23,529 nucleotides of DNA from JAHCHG01 sp041745765. GTDB taxonomy: Bacteria > Acidobacteriota > Blastocatellia > Pyrinomonadales > Pyrinomonadaceae. The DNA lies in assembly GCA_041745765.1 (NCBI GenBank), contig JBGTIH010000039.1, positions 1 to 23,529 of the forward strand, in the 5' to 3' direction. The notes below the pieces were generated by a model that saw only the letters and a list, made by a program, of their open reading frames with translations, ran no database searches and was not told where the DNA came from. Shown here in pieces: positions 6,746-14,352 of this stretch. Position numbers and translations under genes: made by a program. Each line of letters opens with the position of its first letter. Position 1 is the first letter of the stretch.

Positions 6746-7576
6746 ATGATTCGTCTATTCAGAGAACGCACTATATCGGCAATTCCCGTTTCGTTTCGCG
6801 GGCAAAAACGAATTGACAAGGCTTTGACCTTGTTGCTCAAGGCTGCCGGAACGGAGTTCGACAGCGGCTATTGGAAGAAAGCGAAGAACCAGCTTAAAAA
6901 GGAATCACACGGCAAATGCGCATATTGCGAAGCCTCGACAGCAGTCGTCGCGCACGGCGATGTGGAGCATTTTCGCCCGAAAAGCAAATATTGGTGGCTC
7001 GCTTACTGCTACGACAATTACCTGTTTTCCTGCCAGCTTTGTAATCAGAGTTTTAAGGGCAATGAATTTCCGCTCGGCGATGAAACTCTAATGTTCGCTG
7101 CGCCCGTTTTAGCGGCAACTGCCACAGATGCCGCTAAAATAAAACTCGTCACCGAGATGTCGCCCGACCCGCTCGATTTGCTCGACGCGGCTTTGCTCGC
7201 CAAATACGAAACGCTCTGCCGGAACGAAGGCGCAACCTTAATTAATCCTTATTTAGACGACCCGGAAGAACATTTTAAGTGGGAAGTAAACGCACTGTCG
7301 CGCAAAGTCAGCATCAGCGAAAAAACAGCGGCTTCAAAGCCGTTTTTCGAGGCGGCAGATAAGTTTTACGGACTAAACCGAGAAGATTTAAAGCTCGAAC
7401 GCGGCAGAATTTATCGAATCCTGTCCGCTTTCGCTAGATCGCTCAATTCAAACCAGTTAGACGCTCAGTTGGAACAGGAAATAAAAGATGAAATTCAAGC
7501 AATGATTGAACCGGACGCTTTGTTCGCCGGAATGTGCCGATATTTCGTTCGGGAAGAATGGCAGCTACAATTATAA
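6746..7576 (+). CDS. ptuB: HNH endonuclease, PtuB-like (Septu)
   Basis: A 276-residue HNH protein. C58-x2-C61 in KCAYCEA, the histidine motif GDVEHFRPKSKYWWLAY with H75, and C96-x2-C99 in SCQLCNQSFKGN form a zinc-supported beta-beta-alpha-metal site, with N100 and K104 following. The DVEHFRPK...WWLAY...NYLFSCQLCN spacing is characteristic of PtuB and the retron-associated HNH family. The start at 6746 lacks a strong ribosome site; 48 bases separate it from ptuA. The expected role is DNA (or RNA) cleavage under control of the PtuA ATPase. The rest of the protein (from about 130) is helical and probably contacts PtuA. The last codons form part of a short repeat also found before ptuA. Confidence 0.78.
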   Translation: MIRLFRERTISAIPVSFRGQKRIDKALTLLLKAAGTEFDSGYWKKAKNQLKKESHGKCAYCEASTAVVAHGDVEHFRPKSKYWWLAYCYDNYLFSCQLCNQSFKGNEFPLGDETLMFAAPVLAATATDAAKIKLVTEMSPDPLDLLDAALLAKYETLCRNEGATLINPYLDDPEEHFKWEVNALSRKVSISEKTAASKPFFEAADKFYGLNREDLKLERGRIYRILSAFARSLNSNQLDAQLEQEIKDEIQAMIEPDALFAGMCRYFVREEWQLQL

Positions 7577-7582
7577 ATCGTC
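7563..7582 (+). repeat. 20-bp direct repeat, copy 2 (ptuB stop codon)
   Basis: Partner of the copy at 5343-5362, 19 of 20 bases identical. It encodes the last residues and stop of ptuB and runs 8 bases past the stop, so identity in the non-coding part is not explained by coding constraint. Confidence 0.5.
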
Positions 7583-7659
7583 GGTTAATTTGTCCATTGA
7601 ACGCTGCAAGGCATTGAATTAGTTTACAAATCCTAATCGTCAGGGAAACCGCTTGTGAG

Positions 7660-9228
7660 ATGAATAATCAAGAACCGGACGAAAAATCAAACCGGGCTTT
7701 TGATGAAATCGCCTTGTCGCTGTCCGGCGGCGGTTATCGCGCCGCCGCGTTTCACCTCGGAACGCTCAAAATGCTAAACGATTTGGGGCTGCTCAATCGA
7801 GTGCGAATTCTGTCAACGGTTTCGGGCGGAACAATCACCGGCGCGGCTTGGGCAAACTCGCTTGCGGAAGGCGCGTCGTTCGACGAGTTTTACGAAAAAT
7901 TGAAAGGTTTTTTGAGAAATACGAACGTCATCGAAAAATCTCTTGCAAATCTTTCCGCTTCCACTTCGATAAACGACTTTGAAGCGATGCCGAGTTTAAT
8001 CAGAGCGGCGGCGCAAATTTACGCCGCGCCGGAGTTTTTGGGCGATAAAACTTTTGGCTCGCTCAATAGCGGCGTGAGTAGTCAGCTTAAAGAAGTTATT
8101 TTTAACGCGACCGATTTTCGCACCGGAAATGCTTTCCGCTTTCAAAAAAGTAACAGCCCGCACGTCAGCACCGGAAACAATAAATCTTCGGTCAAGAAAA
8201 GTGTCAACGAATTGATTCGCCTGGCGGATATTGTCGCCGCATCATCCTGTTTTCCTTCAGGTTTTGAGCCGCTCAGGTTTCCGTCGGACTTTGTTTGGGG
8301 AAGCGGCAGGGAACTGAACGAAGTTAAAAACACGCTCGGTCAGCGGTTCAAGAACGAAATCAGTTTAATGGACGGCGGCGTTTTCGACAATCAGGGAATT
8401 GACAGCATCGAGCGGATTTATGAACGCAAGGATAATGAAATTGAGCTTTATATCATTTCGGACACCGACCAGCGAAACGCCGTCCTGCTCGAAAATCCGG
8501 TCGCTCCGAAAAGCGGATGGCTCACTCTCTCGCAAGCAGCCGTTTTGCTCCGGCTAGTAATGATTGCAGCTATTCTGACAATGATTGCCATCGCCGCCGA
8601 TGCCGTCCAAATCGCCACCACGACGGGCATCAGTTTTTGGCGCGGGGCGTTTCTTTATCTTGTTCCGTTTTTGCTGGCGGCGGGCGCGGCAGCCTTTATC
8701 GCGTGGGGACGCAGTTTGGTGAAAAAGTTACTCGGCAAATTTAACGCAGAAACCGGAATTGACGTATGGGCGCATTTCAAACATCTGACTGTTCCCGCCG
8801 TTATCGAAATCGTCGGCTCGCGGGCAAAATCGCTGGTGGCGATGGCTAGCTCGGTTTTTATGAAGCGGATTCGTGATTTGGGCTACAACCGAATTTTCGC
8901 CAGTTCCGTTTTTGAAGCTAAAGTCGTTCCGAATATTATCTACGACCTCGACAACGAATCAAAGTGGGGATTAGAAATCAAAAACGCGAACTTCCAGCCT
9001 TCGGCTAAACTCAGGGACATTGCTGTTAGAGCCGAAGCGTATCCGACTAATCTCTGGTTCACAAAACTAGAAGATTTAGAGAACTTGATATTCTGCGGCG
9101 AAGCAACCGTGTGTTTTAATATTTTGAAGTATCTGCTTCGCTATCATTCAGTTGAAATTTTAGATGCAAATTCGGCTGAAGCAGAGTTATATTCAAAAGC
9201 GTTAAATCACTGGCAATCGCTTCAATAA
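7660..9228 (+). CDS. Patatin-like phospholipase with two transmembrane helices
   Basis: A 522-residue patatin-domain lipase. The oxyanion motif GGGYR is at 23-27, the nucleophile elbow TVSGG at 53-57 puts catalytic S55 in place, and the catalytic aspartate is D238 in MDGG. The elbow reads T-x-S-x-G rather than the textbook G-x-S-x-G; SVSGG-type elbows occur in part of the family, so activity is likely. Two hydrophobic segments (about 293-315 and 329-349) predict a membrane hairpin after the catalytic domain, followed by about 170 soluble residues. Patatins are common membrane-degrading effectors in bacterial immunity (for example CapV in CBASS). It starts 83 bases after ptuB on the same strand and may be a third subunit of a Septu-like system or an independent effector. 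The ribosome site is weak. Confidence 0.78.
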   Translation: MNNQEPDEKSNRAFDEIALSLSGGGYRAAAFHLGTLKMLNDLGLLNRVRILSTVSGGTITGAAWANSLAEGASFDEFYEKLKGFLRNTNVIEKSLANLSASTSINDFEAMPSLIRAAAQIYAAPEFLGDKTFGSLNSGVSSQLKEVIFNATDFRTGNAFRFQKSNSPHVSTGNNKSSVKKSVNELIRLADIVAASSCFPSGFEPLRFPSDFVWGSGRELNEVKNTLGQRFKNEISLMDGGVFDNQGIDSIERIYERKDNEIELYIISDTDQRNAVLLENPVAPKSGWLTLSQAAVLLRLVMIAAILTMIAIAADAVQIATTTGISFWRGAFLYLVPFLLAAGAAAFIAWGRSLVKKLLGKFNAETGIDVWAHFKHLTVPAVIEIVGSRAKSLVAMASSVFMKRIRDLGYNRIFASSVFEAKVVPNIIYDLDNESKWGLEIKNANFQPSAKLRDIAVRAEAYPTNLWFTKLEDLENLIFCGEATVCFNILKYLLRYHSVEILDANSAEAELYSKALNHWQSLQ

Positions 9229-9253
9229 TTTGATTTTAAATTTTTGTAATTGC

Positions 9254-9493
9254 TTACGGATTCGCCGGAAGACATAAATCCTCCAGATAGCGATTGCTAA
9301 AATCAATTTTCAGTTCGATCCAGGGGGGCAAATAGGCGCGGCTTCTCAATTTGCTATATATTTGACACGAATCGGTAAAGACGTAATTTTTCTCGCGCAA
9401 TATATTGCAGTAAGATAAATATTTAACTGGCATTTTGGAGCAGGATTGAAACATCCGTTTACTTTGTCTGATGAGCGTCAAATGGAAACGCAC
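9254..9493 (-). CDS. Small antisense ORF between patatin and RE-NACHT genes (doubtful)
   Basis: The 242-base gap between the two plus-strand genes is filled almost exactly by a minus-strand reading frame of 79 residues with a GTG start at 9493; an ATG at 9454 would give 66 residues. The C-terminal part (LPPWIELKIDFSNRYLEDL) has a protein-like composition, but I recognise no family, and the start overlaps the RE-NACHT gene by 23 bases. It may be a real small gene, a fragment of a lost gene or chance. No plus-strand gene fits the gap. A TTGACA at 9362-9367 on the plus strand could be the -35 of a promoter for the next gene, although the -10 is poor. Confidence 0.22.
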   Translation of the reverse strand: MRFHLTLIRQSKRMFQSCSKMPVKYLSYCNILREKNYVFTDSCQIYSKLRSRAYLPPWIELKIDFSNRYLEDLCLPANP

Positions 9494-11282
9494 AAAAAGT
9501 GAATTGAGAAACGCTGTAGGGCGTGATTTTGAGAGAGAAGTTTTGCCTTTTCTGCGGGCGATTTGGGGCGACGCGATACTGCCCCAGCCCTTGAGAACTT
9601 ACGACAAAGGCGGTGTTGATATTCTCCGGTGGAAATCAAGAAAGGATGCTTTGATTCCGCTCGCCGTGCAGTGCAAAGGATTCCGCGTTGACGAATCCGA
9701 ACTCGGAAAATCCCAAGTAGAGCAATGCGCCGAATCCGTTGATTCATTTATCAAAAGCGGATTCAAAGCCGACGTATATATTTTACTGTTCAACCGCGAA
9801 TCGAACAGCGATTTTCAAAAGAAGGTCGAACAAAAAGTAAATGAATTAAAAACGCGCGGGCGCGTTAAAGAGGCATACGTTTGGAGTTATCAAACACTGC
9901 TGAAGCAAGCCGGAAAGAAAGTTCGGGCGCGTTGCAGCCAATCTTTGCGGCTCACCGACTCAAAGGCAAATCAGATTTCGCTCGATAAACCGCTTTGCGC
10001 TCCACTCGAACAAGTTCCTTTACAGTTGTTTGAAATGGTTTTCAATCGCAATCAAAAGGTCAGCGAATCTTTCATCACCGAAAAAATTTCCGACCCGTCA
10101 TTTGAGATATTAAATACTCAGACCGGCAATTTGTCGCTCGTTTTGGCGAAAGCTGGATACGGAAAAACGACTGCGGCGATTCGCACTTTCCAACTGAGCG
10201 AAAAGAAAATTTTTTATCTGTCGGCGGCATCCCTGCCGCGCGACGGAAATAACAAAAATTCGCTTTTCAAGGATTGGATTAAATTCGACAAACTTTACGA
10301 AGATGTTTCGGACGAAGATTTTTCCGCTCTGGATCAGTTAATTTCTCCGGCGTTAGAATATCTTCTCAAAGACTCGAAACAACCGATTGTTTTAATTCTC
10401 GACGCTTTGGACGAGTCAAGATATTTCAGCCGTGAGAGCGGTTTGCAGGACTTGTTTAATCACATCGCCGACGTTAGAGTTCCGGTTGTTTTGCTGGCGC
10501 GAGAGGAATACTGGAACGGCAAACAGGAGTTTTTTGCGAAATCTTTCGGACAGCAAGCTCAAAAACAGGATAAGAATATCAAAAGAAAAGCCACCGTTAT
10601 TCGATTACAAGATTGGAGCAAAGAGCAGATCAAGGCGTTCGCCGAAAGGTATAAAGCCACTCTGACCGGCTCCGAACGCGCCAACATCGAAAAATTTATC
10701 AATCTCGTTGCCACCGGCGGATTTGAAGAGGTTTACGGCGACATCCCCAAACGCCCGCTTTTTCTCAATTATATTCTCGAATCGGTCGCTGCGGAAGGAA
10801 TTAAAAATAAAGGTAAAGCGCGATTGTTTAAAGATTGGGCTTGCTTAAAAATCCGGCGCGATTTTTACAATCCGATTCTGGCAGGCGGCGAGGGAAGAAA
10901 CTCAATTTTGCAAAATCACTATTTCAGCGACGCTGACGAAGCAGTTAGATTATCTTTTAAGATTATGAAAATAGCGGCTTCAAAAATGGTCGTCGTCGAA
11001 AAAGGTTCGCTTGAATTACTGCCCTCGTGCGACATTGAAACGGTCAAATCCGAGAGCGTCGAATTGACGCAATCGCTTGACGCAATCAATCTTTTTCTGC
11101 ACAGTCTGCTTGAACAGGAAAAATCTACGGCGGAGAGGCAAATTATTAAATTTACGCACCGAACATACCAAGAATTTTTTCTGTCACTTTATATAAATGA
11201 CAATCCTGAGCAATTTAAGGACGTAAATTTTCCCGATGCGATTAAGACCCAGCTATTTGAACTCAAAAGCGAAGGTCTATAA
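9471..11282 (+). CDS. Mrr-like nuclease fused to NACHT/STAND NTPase (short bNACHT/Avs-like defence protein)
   Basis: A 603-residue two-domain protein. The N-terminal about 150 residues look like a PD-(D/E)XK (Mrr/restriction-type) nuclease: RDFEREVLPFL with E21/E23, GGVDIL with D50 and AVQCKGF with Q67-C-K69. A STAND-type NTPase follows: Walker A AKAGYGKTT (226-234) and a NACHT-style Walker B LILDALDES (308-316) with LAREEYW downstream. The end, FTHRTYQEFFLSLYI, matches the winged-helix region of NACHT proteins, where sensor repeats normally follow. Here the protein stops about 30 residues later, so it lacks a large sensor. Short NACHT defence proteins exist, so this may be complete rather than truncated. 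The expected role is phage sensing followed by nuclease activation. It is flanked by gaps of 242 and 125 bases and may be its own unit. Confidence 0.72.
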   Translation: MSVKWKRTKSELRNAVGRDFEREVLPFLRAIWGDAILPQPLRTYDKGGVDILRWKSRKDALIPLAVQCKGFRVDESELGKSQVEQCAESVDSFIKSGFKADVYILLFNRESNSDFQKKVEQKVNELKTRGRVKEAYVWSYQTLLKQAGKKVRARCSQSLRLTDSKANQISLDKPLCAPLEQVPLQLFEMVFNRNQKVSESFITEKISDPSFEILNTQTGNLSLVLAKAGYGKTTAAIRTFQLSEKKIFYLSAASLPRDGNNKNSLFKDWIKFDKLYEDVSDEDFSALDQLISPALEYLLKDSKQPIVLILDALDESRYFSRESGLQDLFNHIADVRVPVVLLAREEYWNGKQEFFAKSFGQQAQKQDKNIKRKATVIRLQDWSKEQIKAFAERYKATLTGSERANIEKFINLVATGGFEEVYGDIPKRPLFLNYILESVAAEGIKNKGKARLFKDWACLKIRRDFYNPILAGGEGRNSILQNHYFSDADEAVRLSFKIMKIAASKMVVVEKGSLELLPSCDIETVKSESVELTQSLDAINLFLHSLLEQEKSTAERQIIKFTHRTYQEFFLSLYINDNPEQFKDVNFPDAIKTQLFELKSEGL

Positions 11283-11407
11283 TTTTATTGAATATAAAAC
11301 GCAATCGTTAAAATTTTACAGGTGAGAATTTGAAATTTATTTTGTAATCACTTTTGGGTTATTTCGAGAATCAAGGCGGGTATTGAATTTCCCGGTAAAT
11401 ATCAGGT

Positions 11408-12340
11408 ATGAAGTTTGATGAAGTCTTTAACGCTGATTTAGGAACGATTCACCGAACGCTCCTGAGCGCGGGTTTTGTAGTCACTAATTTCTCCCGCAAG
11501 CCGTCTTACATCGCTTTTCATGCGTTTCGTTCCGACGAATTCGGAGTAAGGACAAGATACTTGTTAGCCTTTAACAACGGCGGAAATTTTACGCAGACGG
11601 ATTTCGACGCGCTCCGCAAATCGGCGAAATATAATTCGGAATCATTAGTTATAGTCGGTATCGTAGATAAGCCGGATGCAGATGACACGCCGATTATTTC
11701 GCCGGAAACTTTTCTGAAAAGGTTGGGCGGAGCAGTTTCCTCTTATTTACCGCTGGAGCCTTTCTACTCCGAGCATCTGGAAAAATTGGGTCGCAACGAA
11801 TTGCCGGCAGGATTGACAGGCAAAGCAGACGATTTATTTGAAGAGTATGTTCACGTCGGCTTACAGTTTCTACTGCGGCATCGGGTCATTAGATACGGTC
11901 AGGAAAGATTATTTGAAAAACTGCCGGACGGAATTGCTTTGGGAGGAAACATTCTGCTGTTGTATGACTGCAAAGCCGCTGGAAAAGGGTATGAGATAAG
12001 CAGTATTTCAATGAGACAATTCGTTGATTACGTAAATGCTTTTCACCGACGTTATCAGAATTACGTCGGACGCATAAACTCTTTTCTTGTCATCTCCGGT
12101 TATTTTCAACATCCCAATTCTCTTGATGATCGTTCACGCGAGTTAATAGCCGAATGCGGAGTTCCGCTATCATTTTTAAATGCGAAGGATATGGGTGACA
12201 TTATAAAAATGTTTGTTGAAAACCCGGTTTACCGGCAAAGCCTTGATTGGAGGAGAATTTTTTCCGGCGGCGTTGTTCGTCCCGCCGCCGCGCTTGAAGA
12301 TTTACGCGCTCGTTACAAAGACGGCGTAATTCATCGTTAA
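11408..12340 (+). CDS. PD-(D/E)XK nuclease-like protein upstream of qatB/qatC
   Basis: A 310-residue protein. The C-terminal half carries a restriction-endonuclease pattern: LFEEYV with E145/E146, LPDGIAL with D174 and LLYDCKAAG with D187-x-K189, followed by a helix MRQFVDYVNAFHRRY. The P-D-x12-D-x-K arrangement fits an active PD-(D/E)XK centre. The N-terminal about 130 residues are unrecognised and may recognise nucleic acid or a partner. The stop is 10 bases from the QatB-like start, so this is most likely the first gene of a four-gene operon. In the described Qat system the nuclease is a TatD protein (QatD) and lies last; here a different nuclease fold sits first. Family name not known to me. 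Confidence 0.62.
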   Translation: MKFDEVFNADLGTIHRTLLSAGFVVTNFSRKPSYIAFHAFRSDEFGVRTRYLLAFNNGGNFTQTDFDALRKSAKYNSESLVIVGIVDKPDADDTPIISPETFLKRLGGAVSSYLPLEPFYSEHLEKLGRNELPAGLTGKADDLFEEYVHVGLQFLLRHRVIRYGQERLFEKLPDGIALGGNILLLYDCKAAGKGYEISSISMRQFVDYVNAFHRRYQNYVGRINSFLVISGYFQHPNSLDDRSRELIAECGVPLSFLNAKDMGDIIKMFVENPVYRQSLDWRRIFSGGVVRPAAALEDLRARYKDGVIHR

Positions 12341-12349
12341 AATAAAAAT

Positions 12350-12922
12350 ATGGGGACTTCAGTCAGTCATCCGTCGCCAAAAACCCGCAACTGGGCGGCG
12401 GCGCAAGCCACTTATAAGTCGAACGATTTTCCGGTCAAACGAGTTCTCCGTGAAATTTGGCGAGCAGCTACGAATCAAACCGAAGGCAATCTGTCCGAAC
12501 AACTCTCGGCACCGATAATCAGTCGTTTGCGGGAAATAGCCGTCAAAGGCGAAACGCCTGTTGAAGTCGCGTCAGCCGTCAACAGAGAAATCGCTTTGTC
12601 GCGCCAAAATTCTCTCGGAGTTGAAATCGCCCGCCGCGCGGCGCTTCAGTGTCTGACGGCTGAAAACCGAAGTCAGGCGTTTAATGAAAGAGTGTTTGCC
12701 GAAGCCTCGAATTATCTCGTGTCGCGCGATTTATCGGGCTTTGTCGGTTCCGAGTTTCGCAATAAAACAGTCTTAGACTCGTTCAGGTTCAAGCAGTCAA
12801 TAACAAACGCGGCAGTCCAATCAGTTAAAGTCATTGACGCTCCCACAGTCGGCACGGGCGAAGGGCAATGGCGCGAATACACGAGTGAGGTCATCAAACG
12901 GTTGACGGAGAGACGTGGATGA
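12350..12922 (+). CDS. qatB: QatB-like protein
   Basis: A 190-residue, mostly helical, alanine- and arginine-rich protein with no catalytic motif I can see. It is called QatB-like because it begins MGTSVSHPS, as QatB proteins tend to begin MGTS with a low-complexity start, and because it directly precedes a QueC-like gene with a 4-base ATGA overlap (12919-12922). It is shorter than typical QatB proteins as I remember them. QueC-like enzymes in defence systems have been reported to attach a deazaguanine to the N terminus of a partner protein; if so here, the exposed Gly2 after Met removal would be the acceptor. That last point is inference. Confidence rests mainly on position and N terminus. 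Confidence 0.55.
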   Translation: MGTSVSHPSPKTRNWAAAQATYKSNDFPVKRVLREIWRAATNQTEGNLSEQLSAPIISRLREIAVKGETPVEVASAVNREIALSRQNSLGVEIARRAALQCLTAENRSQAFNERVFAEASNYLVSRDLSGFVGSEFRNKTVLDSFRFKQSITNAAVQSVKVIDAPTVGTGEGQWREYTSEVIKRLTERRG

Positions 12923-14352
12923 GCAACAACTACAAAGCCGTTGTCACATTTAAAGACCAAACGCCGCCAGATTCGACGGAACCGCTTTTGCTGAAGCCGG
13001 ATTGGAATTTGCGAACCGGAGTTGGTGATTTTTCTCAATCTTTTCCTGAACCGACGAGTCTGGAAGAGGATTTACTTGTAGTTGCGGCGACTATTTACGC
13101 CTGTGACCTCGCTTTTAAAAGAGGACGGCGCGAGGAAGTAACCCGCAGCATCGAAGTAACTATTCCGGTTGTAAACTTTCGCGCTTTTGAACATTTAAAT
13201 GACCATCTCGTTCAAATTCTGTGGCTGCTTTCACATGATAACTGGGCAATTAATTTCAAACAAAAAAAGGGCGGCGTGCCGGAACAGCAACTTGATTGGG
13301 AGCCGAGCGTCGGAAAAACCTTATTGTTTTCGGGAGGACTCGATTCGCTAGCGGGCGCGGTGGATTTGATCGATGAGTTCGGAGTAAAAGGAGTTCAATT
13401 AGCCAGTCACATTACGGCTAATACGACCACCCGGCACAGTCAGGATAATTTGATTGAATACCTGAAAAATCATTATAAGCTGGAGCCTGACCGCGTAGTT
13501 ATTCGTACCGGCGGGCGTAAAAACAAAGGATTTGATTTTCCGTCGGACGATGCCCGCGAGGAAACTCAGCGGACGCGCTCGTTTATGTTTCTGACGATTG
13601 CTGCTCTGGCTGCCCGGAGAAGCGGCAAAAGTGAAATAATTATGATCGCCGAAAACGGTCAGATGGCGATTCATCTTCCGCTCAGCGTTTCCAGAATCGG
13701 AGCCTTTTCGACGCACACCGCGCACCCCGAATTCGTTCACGAGGTCGAAAATTACTTTGCAAGTTTGTTAGAGTTTCCGGTCAGCATTACGAATCCATAT
13801 CTTTACAAAACTAAGGCGGAAACGATTTCCAAGTTAGTGAAGAAACATTCAAACGCGGTAAAAATTTCCGTAAGCTGCTGGCGCGGCTCGCGGCTCAGTA
13901 AAGAATTTAACCACTGCGGCGAATGCGTCCCGTGTCTGATTCGCCGTATTGCGACTGAGAATAACGGTTTGAGTCTTCCAGAATTCGCGCGGGATTTGCT
14001 GAATGAGGACGTGAACAAATTAAGGTTTGACGATGAAGGTCGGCGGAATTTAACGGAGTTAGCTGAATTCGCTAACAGCTTTGATTTATTGAGCGATGCG
14101 GAAATCGAATTTTATTATCCTGATCTGATAAACCCGCATATCAGTCAGCAGAAAGCCACCGCGATGCACCGCCGGCTTGCCGCCGAAACGCGCTCGGTAT
14201 TTGGCAAATATGCATCCGCCGCGGCTCTTCTGGGGTCGGTCAAAACGTCCGAATCGGAAAGCACTGCCTCGGCAGTCTCATCCAAAGGAAGTAAAAGTAA
14301 AAATTCAGCCGCTAAAGCTGAACCTAATAAAAAGCGTCGTAAAACAAAATGA
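12919..14352 (+). CDS. qatC: QueC-like PP-loop ATPase, QatC-like
   Basis: A 477-residue protein with a QueC-type core: PP-loop LLFSGGLDS (135-143) for ATP, and a zinc knuckle made by C320 in SVSCWRG and C333, C336, C339 in HCGECVPCLIRR. QueC makes 7-cyano-7-deazaguanine (preQ0) from carboxydeazaguanine, but housekeeping QueC is only about 230 residues. This protein has an extra N-terminal domain of about 130 residues, as QatC and CBASS Cap9 do, and no other queuosine genes are nearby. The final about 35 residues are a Ser/Lys/Ala-rich tail ending KKRRKTK, possibly nucleic-acid binding. It overlaps both neighbours by 4 bases (ATGA), so the genes are translationally coupled. Role in defence is inferred from the Qat family. 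Confidence 0.75.
   Translation: MSNNYKAVVTFKDQTPPDSTEPLLLKPDWNLRTGVGDFSQSFPEPTSLEEDLLVVAATIYACDLAFKRGRREEVTRSIEVTIPVVNFRAFEHLNDHLVQILWLLSHDNWAINFKQKKGGVPEQQLDWEPSVGKTLLFSGGLDSLAGAVDLIDEFGVKGVQLASHITANTTTRHSQDNLIEYLKNHYKLEPDRVVIRTGGRKNKGFDFPSDDAREETQRTRSFMFLTIAALAARRSGKSEIIMIAENGQMAIHLPLSVSRIGAFSTHTAHPEFVHEVENYFASLLEFPVSITNPYLYKTKAETISKLVKKHSNAVKISVSCWRGSRLSKEFNHCGECVPCLIRRIATENNGLSLPEFARDLLNEDVNKLRFDDEGRRNLTELAEFANSFDLLSDAEIEFYYPDLINPHISQQKATAMHRRLAAETRSVFGKYASAAALLGSVKTSESESTASAVSSKGSKSKNSAAKAEPNKKRRKTK

Noticed and set aside
12919..14352. Housekeeping queuosine-pathway QueC
   Set aside because: The protein is about twice the usual length, carries an additional N-terminal domain and a Lys/Ser-rich tail, overlaps two non-queuosine genes and has no queD, queE or queF neighbour.
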